64,000 bases of DNA, taken from the NCBI RefSeq assembly GCF_014189455.1, contig NZ_CP050296.1:682001-746000 (forward strand), read 5' to 3'. A program made the translations under genes and the position numbers. This document shows, one piece after another, positions 9,289-19,437 of the stretch; position 1 is the stretch's first letter, and each line of letters begins with the position of its first letter. This stretch comes from Mesorhizobium huakuii. GTDB taxonomy: Bacteria > Pseudomonadota > Alphaproteobacteria > Rhizobiales > Rhizobiaceae. The notes beneath the pieces were generated by a model, which saw nothing but the letters and a program-made list of their open reading frames with translations, was not told the DNA's origin and made no database searches.

Positions 9289-10461
9289 ATGGCAAACGCC
9301 CGCGACATCCAACTGGATGCACTGAGGGCCATCGCCGTGACGATGGTGTTGTACTCCCATTTCTTCGCGGCGGGAGGATCTTCCTTTTGGGGCCATATCG
9401 GCGTGCGGCTGTTCTTCGTGCTGAGTGGCTTCCTGATCACGCGCCTGCTGCTGGAAGCCCGCGCGGCCGCCGCGTTTGAAACCGGCCCCGCGCTGCGGTC
9501 CTTCTACATCAGGCGGGCGCTGCGCATATTCCCTCCCTATTTTGCCGTCCTTGGTTTCGTCTGGCTGGTCGACCTGGAACAGTCCAGGGGATCGCTGGTC
9601 TGGCATGCGCTTTATCTGTCGAATTTCTGGTATGCGCTGCGCAATGACTGGACGCCCTGGGTGCTGTGCCATTTCTGGAGCCTGAGCATCGAGGAGCAGT
9701 TCTATCTAGCCTGGCCGCTGGTCGTCCTGCTTGCCCCAAGGCGGCGCTTTGAACAGATCTGCATCGGCGTCATCGCGCTGTCGCTGGCCTATCGCTTCTA
9801 CTGGCCGGTGACCGCCACTCCGGCGCTGGCGCGCGACCTGCTGCCGCCAGCGTCGATGGATGCGCTGGCCTCAGGCGCGCTGCTAGCCTGCTGGCGGTCA
9901 AGGGGCGCCGGCCTGCCGCAATGGATGCGGCTGAGCTGGCCGGCTTTCGCGGCCGCGTTCCTGATGATCGAGTGGTTTGTCCCGGCACCTCCCGATCCGA
10001 CGCTGGAATGGGCCCGTTGGCTGCTGCTGCAGGTCCTGCCCCTGGTGCCGCTGATAGTCATCGTCGCCGCCTGTTCGCGCGGCCTCGGCGGCACCCTTGG
10101 CAGGCTCGCGGAGCTGCCGCCGCTGCTGGCCCTCGGCCGCATCAGCTACGGCGTTTATCTCTATCATCCGATATTGCTGTCGCTCGCCGTCAAGTCGCAG
10201 CCCTGGATTCCGCTCAATGTCTCGCAACAAGGGCCAGGACGGTTCCTGGTTGCAAGCACCGCCACGATCGTCCTGGCCTCGATTTCCTGGCTGGTTTTCG
10301 AAAGGCCGCTCAACAGCCTCAAGCGCCACTTCCCGTATGTCCGGCAAGCGCCCGCCGGTCATGCCGGCTGGTTTGCGAGGCCGGCGGAAGCCTATCCCGG
10401 CGGGTCGCCCGATGGCCGCACGCCATCCCTCGACCTCCCGCGAACGGATGCAAGACCATGA
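9289..10461 (+). CDS. acyltransferase 3 family membrane protein (OafA/ExoZ-like)
   Basis: A 390-residue polytopic membrane protein. It opens with the family signature RDIQLDALRAIAVTMVLYSH (the conserved His lies in helix 1), then GVRLFFVLSGFLITRLLL, SFYIRRALRIFPPYF and SLSIEEQFYLAWPL, and continues as about ten membrane segments to a basic C-terminus. The family transfers O-acyl groups, commonly acetyl or succinyl, to surface polysaccharides. Its stop overlaps the next glycosyltransferase start by 4 bases, so it is the first gene of a four-gene glycan operon. The acyl donor and target glycan are unknown. Confidence 0.92.
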   Translation: MANARDIQLDALRAIAVTMVLYSHFFAAGGSSFWGHIGVRLFFVLSGFLITRLLLEARAAAAFETGPALRSFYIRRALRIFPPYFAVLGFVWLVDLEQSRGSLVWHALYLSNFWYALRNDWTPWVLCHFWSLSIEEQFYLAWPLVVLLAPRRRFEQICIGVIALSLAYRFYWPVTATPALARDLLPPASMDALASGALLACWRSRGAGLPQWMRLSWPAFAAAFLMIEWFVPAPPDPTLEWARWLLLQVLPLVPLIVIVAACSRGLGGTLGRLAELPPLLALGRISYGVYLYHPILLSLAVKSQPWIPLNVSQQGPGRFLVASTATIVLASISWLVFERPLNSLKRHFPYVRQAPAGHAGWFARPAEAYPGGSPDGRTPSLDLPRTDARP

Positions 10462-11564
10462 CCGCCGCGCCGCTCGTCTCCGTCCTGCTGCCGGTCTACA
10501 ACGCCGGACCCTATCTCGCCGCGGCGCTTGGAAGCATCCTGCGGCAGGACTACGGCCGCCTGGAGGTCATCGCGATCGATGACGGCTCGAGCGACAATTC
10601 GCTCGAAATCCTCGAGCGATACCGACAGGCCGACAGCCGCGTCTCGATCATCTCGCGCGAAAATCGCGGCCTCGTCGCGACGCTCAACGAAGGGCTGGCG
10701 GTCGCAAGAGGCGAGTTGGTCGCGCGGATGGACGCCGACGACATTGCCTATCCCTGGCGCCTGTCGCGCCAGGTGGCGCTGTTTGAACAGCGGCCCGAGC
10801 TCGGCTTCTGCGGCGCCGGCGTCGACATGTTGATCCGCGGCCGTATCGCCAGGGGCAAGCCCGATCCGGTGTTCCAGTTCGGCCGCATGCCCATACTGGC
10901 GATGTTCTTCACGATCTTCATGCACCCGACGGTCGTCTACAACAGGAAGGTCATCGAAGACGCCGCTCTCACCTACGACCCGACCTACCGGCACGCCGAG
11001 GATTTCGATCTCTTCAGGCGGCTGGCCAGCCGCTATCCGGCAGCCATGATGGCCGAAAACCTGCTCGTCTACCGTACTCATCAGGGGAGCGTGACCCACC
11101 GACACAGCAAGGAGATGCGCAGAACGCATTTGCGCATCGTGGCCGAGAACCTCGAGCGCGAGGGCCTCGCGGAAGCCATGCGGGACCTGCGCGACATCGG
11201 CGAAGCGGTCAGCCTCGACACGGTTACCCGCGCGGCCGACTTCATTCTGGCGCTGGAGGAGCGGATCCGCTCGCTGCCGGACGAGACGCGGCCGAGCTTC
11301 GAGGCCGGCGCGCTCAACCTGTTCTATTTCCTTTACCAGCTCGTCGCCGACGAAAAGCAGCCCGCATTGACGCACGAACTGCTGACGCGGACCGCGAAAT
11401 GGAACGCCATCCGGCGGCGTGAGAAATATGCGTTGCGGCCGGGCGCCTGGGCGCCCTGGCTCAGCCGCGCCTCGCTGTCGGCCGGCAAGCAAGCGGACGC
11501 CGTCGAATACTTCTTCAAATCCGCGCCCGCCGCGGCGGTTCTGGCATCTCATCAGGTGGGCTAG
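10458..11564 (+). CDS. family 2 glycosyltransferase
   Basis: A 368-residue GT-A enzyme starting at ATG 10458 (overlapping the previous stop). The N-terminus VSVLLPVYNAGPYLAAALGS and VIAIDDGSSDNSLEIL are the nucleotide-sugar binding strand and first acidic motif. VARMDADDIAYPWRL carries the DXD-type metal site around residue 93. The rest of the catalytic domain includes EDFDLFRRLASRYP. The C-terminal 120 residues are helical and less conserved. It is probably cytoplasmic and adds a sugar to a lipid-linked surface glycan together with the next gene. Confidence 0.92.
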   Translation: MTAAPLVSVLLPVYNAGPYLAAALGSILRQDYGRLEVIAIDDGSSDNSLEILERYRQADSRVSIISRENRGLVATLNEGLAVARGELVARMDADDIAYPWRLSRQVALFEQRPELGFCGAGVDMLIRGRIARGKPDPVFQFGRMPILAMFFTIFMHPTVVYNRKVIEDAALTYDPTYRHAEDFDLFRRLASRYPAAMMAENLLVYRTHQGSVTHRHSKEMRRTHLRIVAENLEREGLAEAMRDLRDIGEAVSLDTVTRAADFILALEERIRSLPDETRPSFEAGALNLFYFLYQLVADEKQPALTHELLTRTAKWNAIRRREKYALRPGAWAPWLSRASLSAGKQADAVEYFFKSAPAAAVLASHQVG

Positions 11565-11568
11565 AGGC

Positions 11569-12606
11569 ATGACCATCGAAGCCCACCAACCTCTACAGCG
11601 CGATCGTTCGACGGCGCTTGGCGCCGCCCCGGCCGGTCTGCGAGCGGAGCGATCAGGCCCGGAAGTCAGCTTCATCATCTGCACGCGCAACCGCGTCGCC
11701 GTGCTCGAGGCCTGCATCCAGTCGGTGCAGGCCGCGTGCCGCGCCCATGCCGACTTCGCGGCCGAGCTCGTGGTCGTCGACAATGGCTCGAGCGACCGCA
11801 CGGCGGAACGCCTGGCCAGCATCGCCGCTATGTCGGACATTCCATTCACGCCCGTTTGCGAGCCACGCCGCGGACTGGCGGCGGCCCGCAACGCCGGATT
11901 GCGGCACGCGCGGGGGCGCGTGCTGGTCTTCGTCGATGATGATTGCGCGGTGCATCGCGACTATCTCGCCGACCTGGAGCGACATTATTCCTCCGGGGAA
12001 CAGTGGCTCATCCGGGGAGGCCGTGTCGAGCTTGGCGATCCCAGGGACTTGCCTTTCACGATCAAGCGATCGCGGGTGCGCGAGCGGCTGACGCCCGATA
12101 TTCATCCCGGCGGCTTCGTGCTGGGCTGCAACATGACGATGCACCGCGACGTCGCGGCCCGCATCGGCTATTTCGATGAGCGCTTCGGCGCGGGCGGGCC
12201 ATTGCGCTCGGCGGAGGATACCGATTACCTCGTTCGGGCGGTGTTGCTCGGCATCGCTGTTGAGTACGTGCCTGATATGACGATATTCCATCATCACGGC
12301 CGGCGGGATCGCAAAGCCATCGAAAAGCTCCACCGCGACTACAGCCTGGGCAATGGCGGGCTCTGCCTGAAACACATTCGCCATGCGCCCTGGCTGCTTC
12401 GCCATTTCTACTGGGCCGTGAGAGGGGCTTTCCGGGAATTGGCGGGCGGGCCCGCGTTCGATCGCGAACTCGATCTGTCGCACTGGCCGATCATCGGCAT
12501 GAATCTGCTCGGCGCGGCCAGATACGCGCTGCTCCTGCTGGTGGGACGGCCGCAGGCCGAGCCGGTGCGGCAGGATCAACAAGCCAATGCCGAGGCACCG
12601 CTCTGA
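11569..12606 (+). CDS. family 2 glycosyltransferase
   Basis: A 345-residue protein with a 30-residue variable N-terminus, then VSFIICTRNRVAVLEACIQS, ELVVVDNGSSDRTAERLA, the GLAAARNAGL motif and metal site FVDDDCAVHRDYL. The later catalytic part includes GGPLRSAEDTDYLVRAVL, typical of GT2 enzymes of the rhamnosyl/galactosyl type. The start at 11569 is 4 bases after the previous stop region. It shares a 1-base overlap (TGATG) with the ABC exporter. The sugar specificity cannot be inferred. Confidence 0.92.
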   Translation: MTIEAHQPLQRDRSTALGAAPAGLRAERSGPEVSFIICTRNRVAVLEACIQSVQAACRAHADFAAELVVVDNGSSDRTAERLASIAAMSDIPFTPVCEPRRGLAAARNAGLRHARGRVLVFVDDDCAVHRDYLADLERHYSSGEQWLIRGGRVELGDPRDLPFTIKRSRVRERLTPDIHPGGFVLGCNMTMHRDVAARIGYFDERFGAGGPLRSAEDTDYLVRAVLLGIAVEYVPDMTIFHHHGRRDRKAIEKLHRDYSLGNGGLCLKHIRHAPWLLRHFYWAVRGAFRELAGGPAFDRELDLSHWPIIGMNLLGAARYALLLLVGRPQAEPVRQDQQANAEAPL

Positions 12607-14390
12607 TGCCGTTGCTCCCGCCTAGCCTGCCGATGCTGTTCCGCGCGTTCGGAAAGCGGCAACTGCGCCTGGTTCCGGCCGTGGTGGCTCTCGGTCTGGT
12701 CAGCGCCGCCCTCGAAGGGTTCGGCATCGGCCTGATCATCCCCCTGCTGGGCATCATCATGGGACACGGCGATGCGACGGGAATGGCTGGGTTCTCCGCT
12801 GTCCTCCAGCAGGTCGGATCGGGCTTCAGCGAGCGCGACAGGCTTATCGTCATTTCGGCCGCCATACTCGGCTCGATCATCCTGAAGAACGTCTTCGCCT
12901 TCGCCAACACGCTGCTGACGACCTTCATCTCCGGCAAGGCCAGTCATTCGATCCGCAGCGCACTGTCGGAGCAGCTCCTGCGGGTCGGCTACCCCTTCTT
13001 CCTGCGACAGAGCCCCGGACGGCTGCTCAACATCATCTCCAACGAATCCTGGCGGGCGTCCGATGCGATCCAGATCATGCTGTCGGCGATCATCAGCGCG
13101 TCGGCCGCCATCATCCTCCTGGCCTTTCTGCTGCTTTTGTCGTGGCGCATGACGCTGCTGGTCACGCTCGGACTGGCGCTCGTCCAGATCGCGCACGCCA
13201 TCCTCTCGGCCAATCTGAAAGGCCCCAGCCGCAGCGTCGCTTCGCGCAACAGCCACCTCGCCTCGCAGATGCTGCATCTGGTGCATGCCGGACGCCTGAT
13301 CCGCATCTTCGGCCAGGAGAGCCGGGAAAAGGCGATCTTCGACACCGCGTCCGACGCGGTTCGCCACGCCTCCTTCGTCCTGCAGGTCCGCCAGGGCGCG
13401 TTGCCGCCGCTGACGGAGGTTCTCCACGCCATGCTGTTCCTGGCGGTGGTGATCGGCGCCTGGCTGGCGCAGGTGAGTTTCCCGATGATCATCGCCTTCG
13501 TCATCCTGCTCTACAGGCTGCAGCCGCATATGCGCGCCCTGCAGGGGTCGTGGAGCCAGTTGCAGGGCCTGAGCGGATCGCTGGAAGAGGTGACATGGAT
13601 GCTGGATCCCGCGGGCAAGCCCAGGCCGCCGCAAGGCGACGGACCGTTCCACGGTTTGCGCCAGGGCATCAAATTCGATGACGTAACGTTCACCTATTCC
13701 GGCACGGACCAGCGTGAGGTGGTGCTGCATGCGGCGACGTTCGCAATCAACAGTGGCCGCTCGACGGCGCTGATCGGCCGCTCGGGCGCCGGCAAGACGA
13801 CGATCGTCAATCTTCTGTGCCGCTTCGTGGAGCCGGACAGCGGCAGGATCCTCGTCGATGGATCACCCCTCGATGGGATCGACGCCAGCCAGTGGCGGCG
13901 CCACATCGCACTGGCCAGCCAGGAGCTGGAACTGGTCGACGGCACCATTTTCGAGAACATAAGCTACGGGCAGGATGCGGCGACGATCGGCGACGCCGAG
14001 CGCGCCGCAAGACTGGCCGAAGCGCATGAATTCATCGAGCGGCTGCCTCAGGGCTACGAGACGCTCGTTGGCTACAGGGGCGTCAATCTGTCGGCCGGAC
14101 AGAGGCAGCGGATCGCGCTCGCCCGGGCCTTGGTGCGCGATCCCGATCTGCTCATCCTCGACGAAGCCACCAATGCTGTGGACGGACTGTCGGAAGCGGC
14201 CATCGTCGAGACCCTGAAGTCGAGGGCGGGACGGCGCACGACCATCGTCATCAGCCATCATCACAGCACCATCTCGTTCTGCGACGACGTGGTGATCCTG
14301 AGCGGCGGCCGGGTGAAGAAGCAGGCCCCTTTCGGCGCCCTGGCATCGCTCTCCATGGACGAGCTTTACCAGCATGAACCGCTTGACTGA
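12606..14390 (+). CDS. ABC exporter, fused membrane and ATPase domains
   Basis: A 594-residue half-transporter of the MsbA/lipid-glycan exporter type. Residues about 15-320 contain six membrane helices, including GFGIGLIIPLLGIIMG and IIILLAFLLLLSWRMTLLV. The ATPase (about 350-590) has Walker A GRSGAGKTT near residue 393, signature LSAGQRQRIALARAL near 494, Walker B LLILDEATNAVD and the switch His in VISHHHS. It works as a homodimer in the inner membrane. It ends the operon that starts with the acyltransferase and is best explained as the flippase/exporter for the glycan built by the upstream enzymes. Confidence 0.93.
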   Translation: MPLLPPSLPMLFRAFGKRQLRLVPAVVALGLVSAALEGFGIGLIIPLLGIIMGHGDATGMAGFSAVLQQVGSGFSERDRLIVISAAILGSIILKNVFAFANTLLTTFISGKASHSIRSALSEQLLRVGYPFFLRQSPGRLLNIISNESWRASDAIQIMLSAIISASAAIILLAFLLLLSWRMTLLVTLGLALVQIAHAILSANLKGPSRSVASRNSHLASQMLHLVHAGRLIRIFGQESREKAIFDTASDAVRHASFVLQVRQGALPPLTEVLHAMLFLAVVIGAWLAQVSFPMIIAFVILLYRLQPHMRALQGSWSQLQGLSGSLEEVTWMLDPAGKPRPPQGDGPFHGLRQGIKFDDVTFTYSGTDQREVVLHAATFAINSGRSTALIGRSGAGKTTIVNLLCRFVEPDSGRILVDGSPLDGIDASQWRRHIALASQELELVDGTIFENISYGQDAATIGDAERAARLAEAHEFIERLPQGYETLVGYRGVNLSAGQRQRIALARALVRDPDLLILDEATNAVDGLSEAAIVETLKSRAGRRTTIVISHHHSTISFCDDVVILSGGRVKKQAPFGALASLSMDELYQHEPLD

Positions 14391-14639
14391 CATGGGTCCG
14401 GGCAGCGATTCTCGGTGCGACCCTCGGCCGTCCGAATCAGTGGCCCGTGCTTGCCGCTCGCACCTTGCGCGATCGCACCAATGCCACGCGGCGCCCGGAC
14501 TCGCTACCGTTCCTTCGCGGCGGACCTGTCGATCCGCCCGGGCCGGTGCCCATCGCTCACTCTCCAGATGCGGCGCCGGCCTCCCCTCTTGGCCCTCGTG
14601 CTGGTCATCCGCCGCCTCGCGCAAATGGTTGTGTTCGCG

Positions 14640-14957
14640 GCGGCGTGAGGGGGCTGGCGCAAGCTTTGCAGAACTTGGTTCCTCGCCCCCACGAATGTGG
14701 GGGAGAGGTGGCTCGGGCGAAGCCCGAGACGGAGCGGGGGAATGGCTCGACCTCAACGAAATTCAGAGGGAACCCGCCAGCGTCGCGCGGCCCCTCTCCG
14801 ACCGCTTCGCGGCCACCTCTCCCCGCTTTGCGGGGGGCGAGGAACCCAAGTCTTGGGCGTCGCGCTGCCCCCACCCCGATCCGCTTTGCGGATCGACCTA
14901 CCGGGGCGAGCCACGGGTCTCGCCCGTCCTCCGGCCCCCCACAAGGGGGAGGGCAAA
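14640..14957. repeat. cluster of intergenic palindromic repeat units
   Basis: Most of the 569-base gap between the ABC exporter and minE is filled by short palindromes: a CCCCCAC/GTGGGGG hairpin near 14691, GGCTCGGGCGAAGCCCGAG near 14711, CCGCTTCGCGG near 14802, CCCCGCTTTGCGGGG near 14822 and ACGGGTCTCGCCCGT near 14913. Near-identical units recur around 28.0, 37.1 and 39.4-39.65 kb, sometimes inverted, so this is a dispersed repeat family. No gene is supported here. Confidence 0.75.
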
Positions 14958-14959
14958 GA

Positions 14960-15232
14960 TCACCCCGCGATCGCCATCGGCGCCGGGCTCTTGTTGGGGA
15001 TCTGGATATCGATCTCCAGCGTCGACATGGTCTCGCCGCGTTCCATCGAGACCTGCAGGTAATCCTGGTCGATCTGCACATGCTTGGCGATGACGGCCAT
15101 GATCTCCTCGCGCAGGATGGAGACGAGGTCGGGCTGGCTGCGGTTGCGGCGCTCATAGGCGAGCAGCACTTGCAGCCGCTCGCGCGCCACCGGCGCGCTG
15201 GAGCGCCGCTTGAAGATGTCGAGCAGGTTCAT
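14960..15232 (-). CDS. minE: cell division topological specificity factor MinE
   Basis: A 90-residue protein of standard MinE length. The N-terminal amphipathic membrane-targeting segment ([20 protein letters not shown]) is followed by the MinD-binding [10 protein letters not shown] region and the dimer domain with [16 protein letters not shown] and LEIDIQIP. MinE stimulates the MinD ATPase and drives pole-to-pole oscillation so that MinC inhibits FtsZ away from mid-cell. The start overlaps the minD stop by 4 bases. It is the last gene of minCDE. Confidence 0.97.
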   Translation of the reverse strand: MNLLDIFKRRSSAPVARERLQVLLAYERRNRSQPDLVSILREEIMAVIAKHVQIDQDYLQVSMERGETMSTLEIDIQIPNKSPAPMAIAG

Positions 15233-16044
15233 GCCGCCCTCCTTCCCAAAAGACGATCGAGGAAGCCCTTGCGCTCGAAGGGCACGATGACAGGCAATTC
15301 CTCGCCCTCAAGCCTCCTTGCGGCTTCGATGTAAGCCTTGGCCGCCGAATTGAGCGGCTCCGACAGCGTCACCGGCGAACCGAGATTGGACGCGCGCAGC
15401 ACGTCCTGGCTTTCCGGGATGATGCCGAGCAGCGGCACCGACAGGATTTCCAGCACATCGTCGATGGACAGCATTTCACCCCGCGCGGCCCGCCCCGCGT
15501 CATAGCGGGTGACCAGCACGTGCTTGGCGATCTGCTCGCCCTGTTCGGCGCGCATGGTGCGGGCGTCGAGCAGGCCGATGATGCGGTCGGAATCGCGCAC
15601 CGACGACACTTCCGGATTGGTGACGATGACCGCCTCGTCGGCAAAGCGCATGGCGAGCTGCGCGCCGCGCTCGATGCCGGCCGGGCTGTCGCAGAAGACA
15701 TAGTCGAACACCGAGCGCAGCTTGTCGATGACTTCGCCGACGCCCTCCTCGGTCAGCGCATCCTTGTCGCGCGTCTGCGAGGCCGGCAGCAGGAACAGCG
15801 TGTCGACCCGCTTGTCGCGGATCAGCGCCTGCGACAGCTTTGCCGTGCCCTGGATGACGTTGACGAGGTCGAACACCACGCGGCGTTCCGCGCCCATGAT
15901 CAGGTCGAGATTCCTGAGGCCGACGTCGAAATCGACCAGCGCCACCTTCTTGCCGGTCTTGGCCACGGCGGCACCGAGCGCCGCCGTCGAGGTGGTCTTG
16001 CCGACGCCCCCCTTGCCCGAAGTGACCACCACTACCTTGCCCAT
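15229..16044 (-). CDS. minD: septum site-determining ATPase MinD
   Basis: A 271-residue ParA/MinD ATPase with the deviant Walker [17 protein letters not shown] at residues 9-24, [18 protein letters not shown] (switch I), [12 protein letters not shown] (Walker B-like) and an amphipathic C-terminal helix [11 protein letters not shown] that binds membrane. ATP-bound dimers recruit MinC, and MinE triggers hydrolysis. It overlaps minE by 4 bases and is separated from minC by 65 bases that include a GGCCGGCTTGCCGGCC palindrome. Confidence 0.98.
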   Translation of the reverse strand: MGKVVVVTSGKGGVGKTTSTAALGAAVAKTGKKVALVDFDVGLRNLDLIMGAERRVVFDLVNVIQGTAKLSQALIRDKRVDTLFLLPASQTRDKDALTEEGVGEVIDKLRSVFDYVFCDSPAGIERGAQLAMRFADEAVIVTNPEVSSVRDSDRIIGLLDARTMRAEQGEQIAKHVLVTRYDAGRAARGEMLSIDDVLEILSVPLLGIIPESQDVLRASNLGSPVTLSEPLNSAAKAYIEAARRLEGEELPVIVPFERKGFLDRLLGRRAA

Positions 16045-16109
16045 CGAAAAAGCCTCCGTTGTTATCCGTTGTTATTCCGGGCCGGCTTGCCGGCCTTAAG
16101 TCAGCCGCA

Positions 16110-16936
16110 TCAGCTCAGTGTCTCGACGCGCAGGCCCTCGCCGTCGAGGAAGGCCTGCACCGGTTTGCCGCGCGACACCCCTTCCATCTCCTCGGCGGTG
16201 ATGTACCAGCCGTCGACCGACAGAAGCTCGGCCTCGTTGCGGCGGCAGAAGATGCGCGCACTGGTGTTGCCCAGCGCGCCCGCCGAAGCGCGCCCGCGCA
16301 GCGTGCCGTAGACATGGATCGAGCCGGCGGCGACGATCTCCGAACCGGAAGCGACCGAGCCCAGCACGATGACATCGCCATGCGGATGCATGATCGCCTG
16401 GCCGGAGCGGATCGGCGCCTTGATCATCAGCGTGCCCGAATCGTAATGCGAAACCTGCGGCTCGCTTTCGTCAGTCTTGCTTGCGCCAGCCTTGCCCCTA
16501 ACAACGCTGGCAGCATCCGTCCGCGCCTCCATGCGGTGGTCCGGCGCCCTGCCCTCGGCCTGGCCTTCCCTGCCGGAAACCTCTTGCCCGCCCTTGCGGC
16601 CCGGCAGCAGCCCATCCGTCGTCGCCTCCTTGGCGCCGACCAGCAAGGGCGGCAGTTCAGGCCCGAGCGAAGCCCCTTCCAGCTCGATGGCATAGATGCG
16701 GATGCCGCGCGTGCCCAACTCAGTGACCAGCGCCGCGATCTCGCTCGGCCGCGCTTCAGCACATTCAAATCCAGCAGCACCGGCCGCCCGGCAAAATAGC
16801 CCGGCGAGTTGCCGATCCAGTGATCCAGCCCCTGCAGCCACTCCACCATGGGCGCTTCCGGGGTCAATGTGAAAGCGACGAAAGAGCGGGCACGAAAGCG
16901 AATGGATTTGGCCTCGAGGGGAGCGGCAAAGGTCAC
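16110..16936 (-). CDS. minC: septum site-determining protein MinC (single-base frameshift as sequenced)
   Basis: Two frames together make one MinC of about 275 residues. The first, from GTG 16936, gives the N-terminal FtsZ-inhibiting domain (IRFRARSFVAFTLTPEAP, YFAGRPVLLDLNVLK). The second resumes at PSEIAALVTELGTRGIRIYA and runs through a charged linker to the C-terminal beta-helix MinD-binding domain (HPHGDVIVLGSVASGSEIVA, YGTLRGRASAGALG). The switch lies at about 16750-16757 and needs one added base; the total length of 827 bases fits one missing base. Since minD and minE are intact, a sequencing error is the likeliest cause, but loss of MinC cannot be excluded. Confidence 0.85.
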
Positions 16937-17037
16937 GGCTGGCGAATCCTTACTGAGAGGTAAACGCTAGCGAGGGAATGGTTAACGAATGGTTAATTCC
17001 TGGAAGCTCGGGAGGGTTATGGCGAGATGCCAGCGAA

Positions 17038-19413
17038 CTATGATTTGCCTAGACGAGGGGAGGACGCGCTTAACGAAATCTGAGACAGCAAATCTAATAC
17101 ACCCTTCCGAGCATCCCCACCAACGGCAGGCGCTACCGCCAAGAGCAAGTTTGCGGCATCGCCTAGCTTTGGAGCTGGCTTCTTCATTTTCGCAATCGCC
17201 AAATCTATTGCTGGAACATGACTTGCGGGACTCGACATCATGAAACGCTGATGGTCGAGAACAAAGCGCCAGCCTGCAGCGATTTTAGTTGCCGCAGCAG
17301 ATGCCAACGCCCCTCTCCCCAGCGAGGAGTTGATACAGATGGTAACCATCGCGTCCCGGTAGAATCTGAGGGAAGGATCCCCGATGACTGAGCCATCGGG
17401 GATCGCCGCAGCAGCAGCATAAAGCAACGGCATCGGGCTTGCGGGACCAACTTCAAGGTCACCGGACAACGTTTTGAATATCGAAGCCAAATCGGGGTCG
17501 TCGCCGAATATCATCTCTAGGCCGTGACGCAGCCCATCCAAGAAACTATGGTCTAAAGGCTTATCGGCAACGATCGTGTGATAAAGAACCGCATCGATAG
17601 GCAGGCGTTCTATCTTCTTTCGTAGTGACTGGTCACCAACCATGGCCTTTGGATCTGGCAAACTAAGTCCTGATAGCGGAACCCGCGACAATGGATCTTG
17701 GTCCTTTGACGCATCGCGAAATAGCGTTGTTACCCATACCGCAGCAGCACCCGCCCTTAGCGCCTCGACGATATTCTGCGATCGCAAGGCTTGCTCGTAG
17801 CGTTTTTCATACAGAAGCGCTTCCGTTAGTCCCCAAAGTGAGTCAGCCTGCTTTTCCATCGATCGAGCATCAACACCGAGGTTCGCTTCTATGCCAGATT
17901 CAACCACCGCCAGAATGCGCCAGTTATCTGCCAGAGACTTGAGAGGTATACCTCGCAATTTGGCTGTGTCTGATTCCAACGAGGAAGCTTGGCCAAAGCT
18001 AAAGGGTGGAGGCTCATCATCGCGTTCATTATCGAACTCAGAAAAGAAGAGCCCAACTATAGCCCGCACAAATTGATGCGCTCGCTCGGCTTGGCGAGAA
18101 CTATCGGGCAAAAAAGCCTCAACAGCGTCAAGAGCGTCGGCGGCAACAAGGACTGCATCAGTTCGCCGCCCAGCACGCCAGAGAACAAGTGACTTTTCAA
18201 CAATCAGGCCGACGGCCAAGGGCTTTCGATCTGGTACGCCTGTCAGCGACGTTATTGCCTTGTCCAGCAGCCGCTCAGCATCATCATAGTTTCCTGACTT
18301 GGCCGCGGAAAGGGCTCCATCGCGCAGAGCAAGCGATCGATCGAAGGGTGATTCCTTCCCAACCTCGTCCTCGATCTGGAGCAGTAGGTCAATCGCTTCG
18401 GAATCACGCCCTGCATGGCCCAAAACTTTGGATTTTTGGCGCACAAGCGAAGGAACTGAACCGTAAGCAGATATAGCCTTGTCGATGACCGCGATGGCCC
18501 GATCAAAGTTCCCTACGCCTTCGTCCAAGATTATCGAGCGAGCGCAAGCAATCTCGATAGAGATGTCTGGCCTACTCCATCCTTTGGCAACTACTTCGAT
18601 CTGGTCATAGACCTTGAGCGCCACGCCCATATCGCGGTCCTCAAGCTGATCTCTCGACCAACCGCTATGAACGAACACCGCGTGCCCTTCGAAGATGGCA
18701 CTCATAGCATCGATGAAGCCATTGCGATCATCAGGAGGGATATCATCGAGCGCTTTAAATACTGCCAACTCGTCGCTTGAATTGGTGATGTGGCGAGTAA
18801 TATTGGAAAAAAGGAGGTCAGCAACATCCATGCCAGGTTTGAATTGAACTGGAAGCAATGTCTCGGGGTCAGGGATCGCGTCGCCTGCAATCTCGCGAAC
18901 TTTTGGCTCAGCTGCGCGGAGCGCCAATGCATACGAAATCCGATCTGACGGTGTGATCTCGGCAAATTCGGCCACAAGGAATTTACTTGTTGCAATATGC
19001 ACAAACAACGCGTGTAGGTCGGAGTGATCAACTGTATTGACCTCCTCAATTACTCGCCGTGCGATTCTTCCTGCAAGAGGCCCTTGTTCGAGCGCGTCCG
19101 CTACCTGGAATTGCAAGAGGCGCAACTGTGCCGCAACAGCTGGATTGGAAGGGAAAAGCGGCCTGTCAGTAACTAAGGCTGTCATTGGAGACAGAAGCGC
19201 AGCAGCGCCGCGAAGGGTCTCCTTCGACATGGCTTGCATGACATTGCAGAGCAACATCAGCACGCCCGAGTGTTCGCCCCAAAAAGCATTCCAGAAGCAC
19301 AGCGGCAGTGTCCGCTCGTCAATTACATGTTTGCTTAGCCAATACTCGGCTGCAAGACAGCGCCATTCACGCGCTTCATCCAGAGGCACGTCTAACGCTA
19401 TGTCTGTGAGCAA
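17038..19413 (-). CDS. C-terminal part of IS-disrupted STAND NTPase protein (helical-repeat region)
   Basis: This is the downstream piece of a gene cut by the IS at 19438-20835. The open frame can start at TTG 19413 (791 residues), but in-frame codons continue up to the target duplication, so the fragment was not originally independent. It is almost wholly alpha-helical, with TPR-like pairs such as FDRAIAVIDKAISAYGSVPS, EAIDLLLQIEDEVG and NYDDAERLLDKAITSL, and no catalytic motif. In STAND proteins such C-terminal repeats sense the trigger. Base composition is lower in GC than in the flanking min genes, which suggests acquisition by transfer. Confidence 0.75.
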   Translation of the reverse strand: MLTDIALDVPLDEAREWRCLAAEYWLSKHVIDERTLPLCFWNAFWGEHSGVLMLLCNVMQAMSKETLRGAAALLSPMTALVTDRPLFPSNPAVAAQLRLLQFQVADALEQGPLAGRIARRVIEEVNTVDHSDLHALFVHIATSKFLVAEFAEITPSDRISYALALRAAEPKVREIAGDAIPDPETLLPVQFKPGMDVADLLFSNITRHITNSSDELAVFKALDDIPPDDRNGFIDAMSAIFEGHAVFVHSGWSRDQLEDRDMGVALKVYDQIEVVAKGWSRPDISIEIACARSIILDEGVGNFDRAIAVIDKAISAYGSVPSLVRQKSKVLGHAGRDSEAIDLLLQIEDEVGKESPFDRSLALRDGALSAAKSGNYDDAERLLDKAITSLTGVPDRKPLAVGLIVEKSLVLWRAGRRTDAVLVAADALDAVEAFLPDSSRQAERAHQFVRAIVGLFFSEFDNERDDEPPPFSFGQASSLESDTAKLRGIPLKSLADNWRILAVVESGIEANLGVDARSMEKQADSLWGLTEALLYEKRYEQALRSQNIVEALRAGAAAVWVTTLFRDASKDQDPLSRVPLSGLSLPDPKAMVGDQSLRKKIERLPIDAVLYHTIVADKPLDHSFLDGLRHGLEMIFGDDPDLASIFKTLSGDLEVGPASPMPLLYAAAAAIPDGSVIGDPSLRFYRDAMVTICINSSLGRGALASAAATKIAAGWRFVLDHQRFMMSSPASHVPAIDLAIAKMKKPAPKLGDAANLLLAVAPAVGGDARKGVLDLLSQISLSASSPRLGKS

Positions 19414-19428
19414 TGGTGAAACCCGAAG

Positions 19429-19437
19429 ATCGCCGCC
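19429..19437. repeat. left copy of 9-bp target-site duplication
   Basis: The bases ATCGCCGCC end exactly where the left inverted repeat of the IS begins (19438). The same 9 bases follow the right end at 20836-20844. An 8-9 bp duplication is typical of IS256-family insertion. Confidence 0.9.

Noticed and set aside
9065..9440. Short frames on both strands upstream of the acyltransferase
   Set aside because: They overlap the real start region, lack ribosome sites and show no domain pattern.
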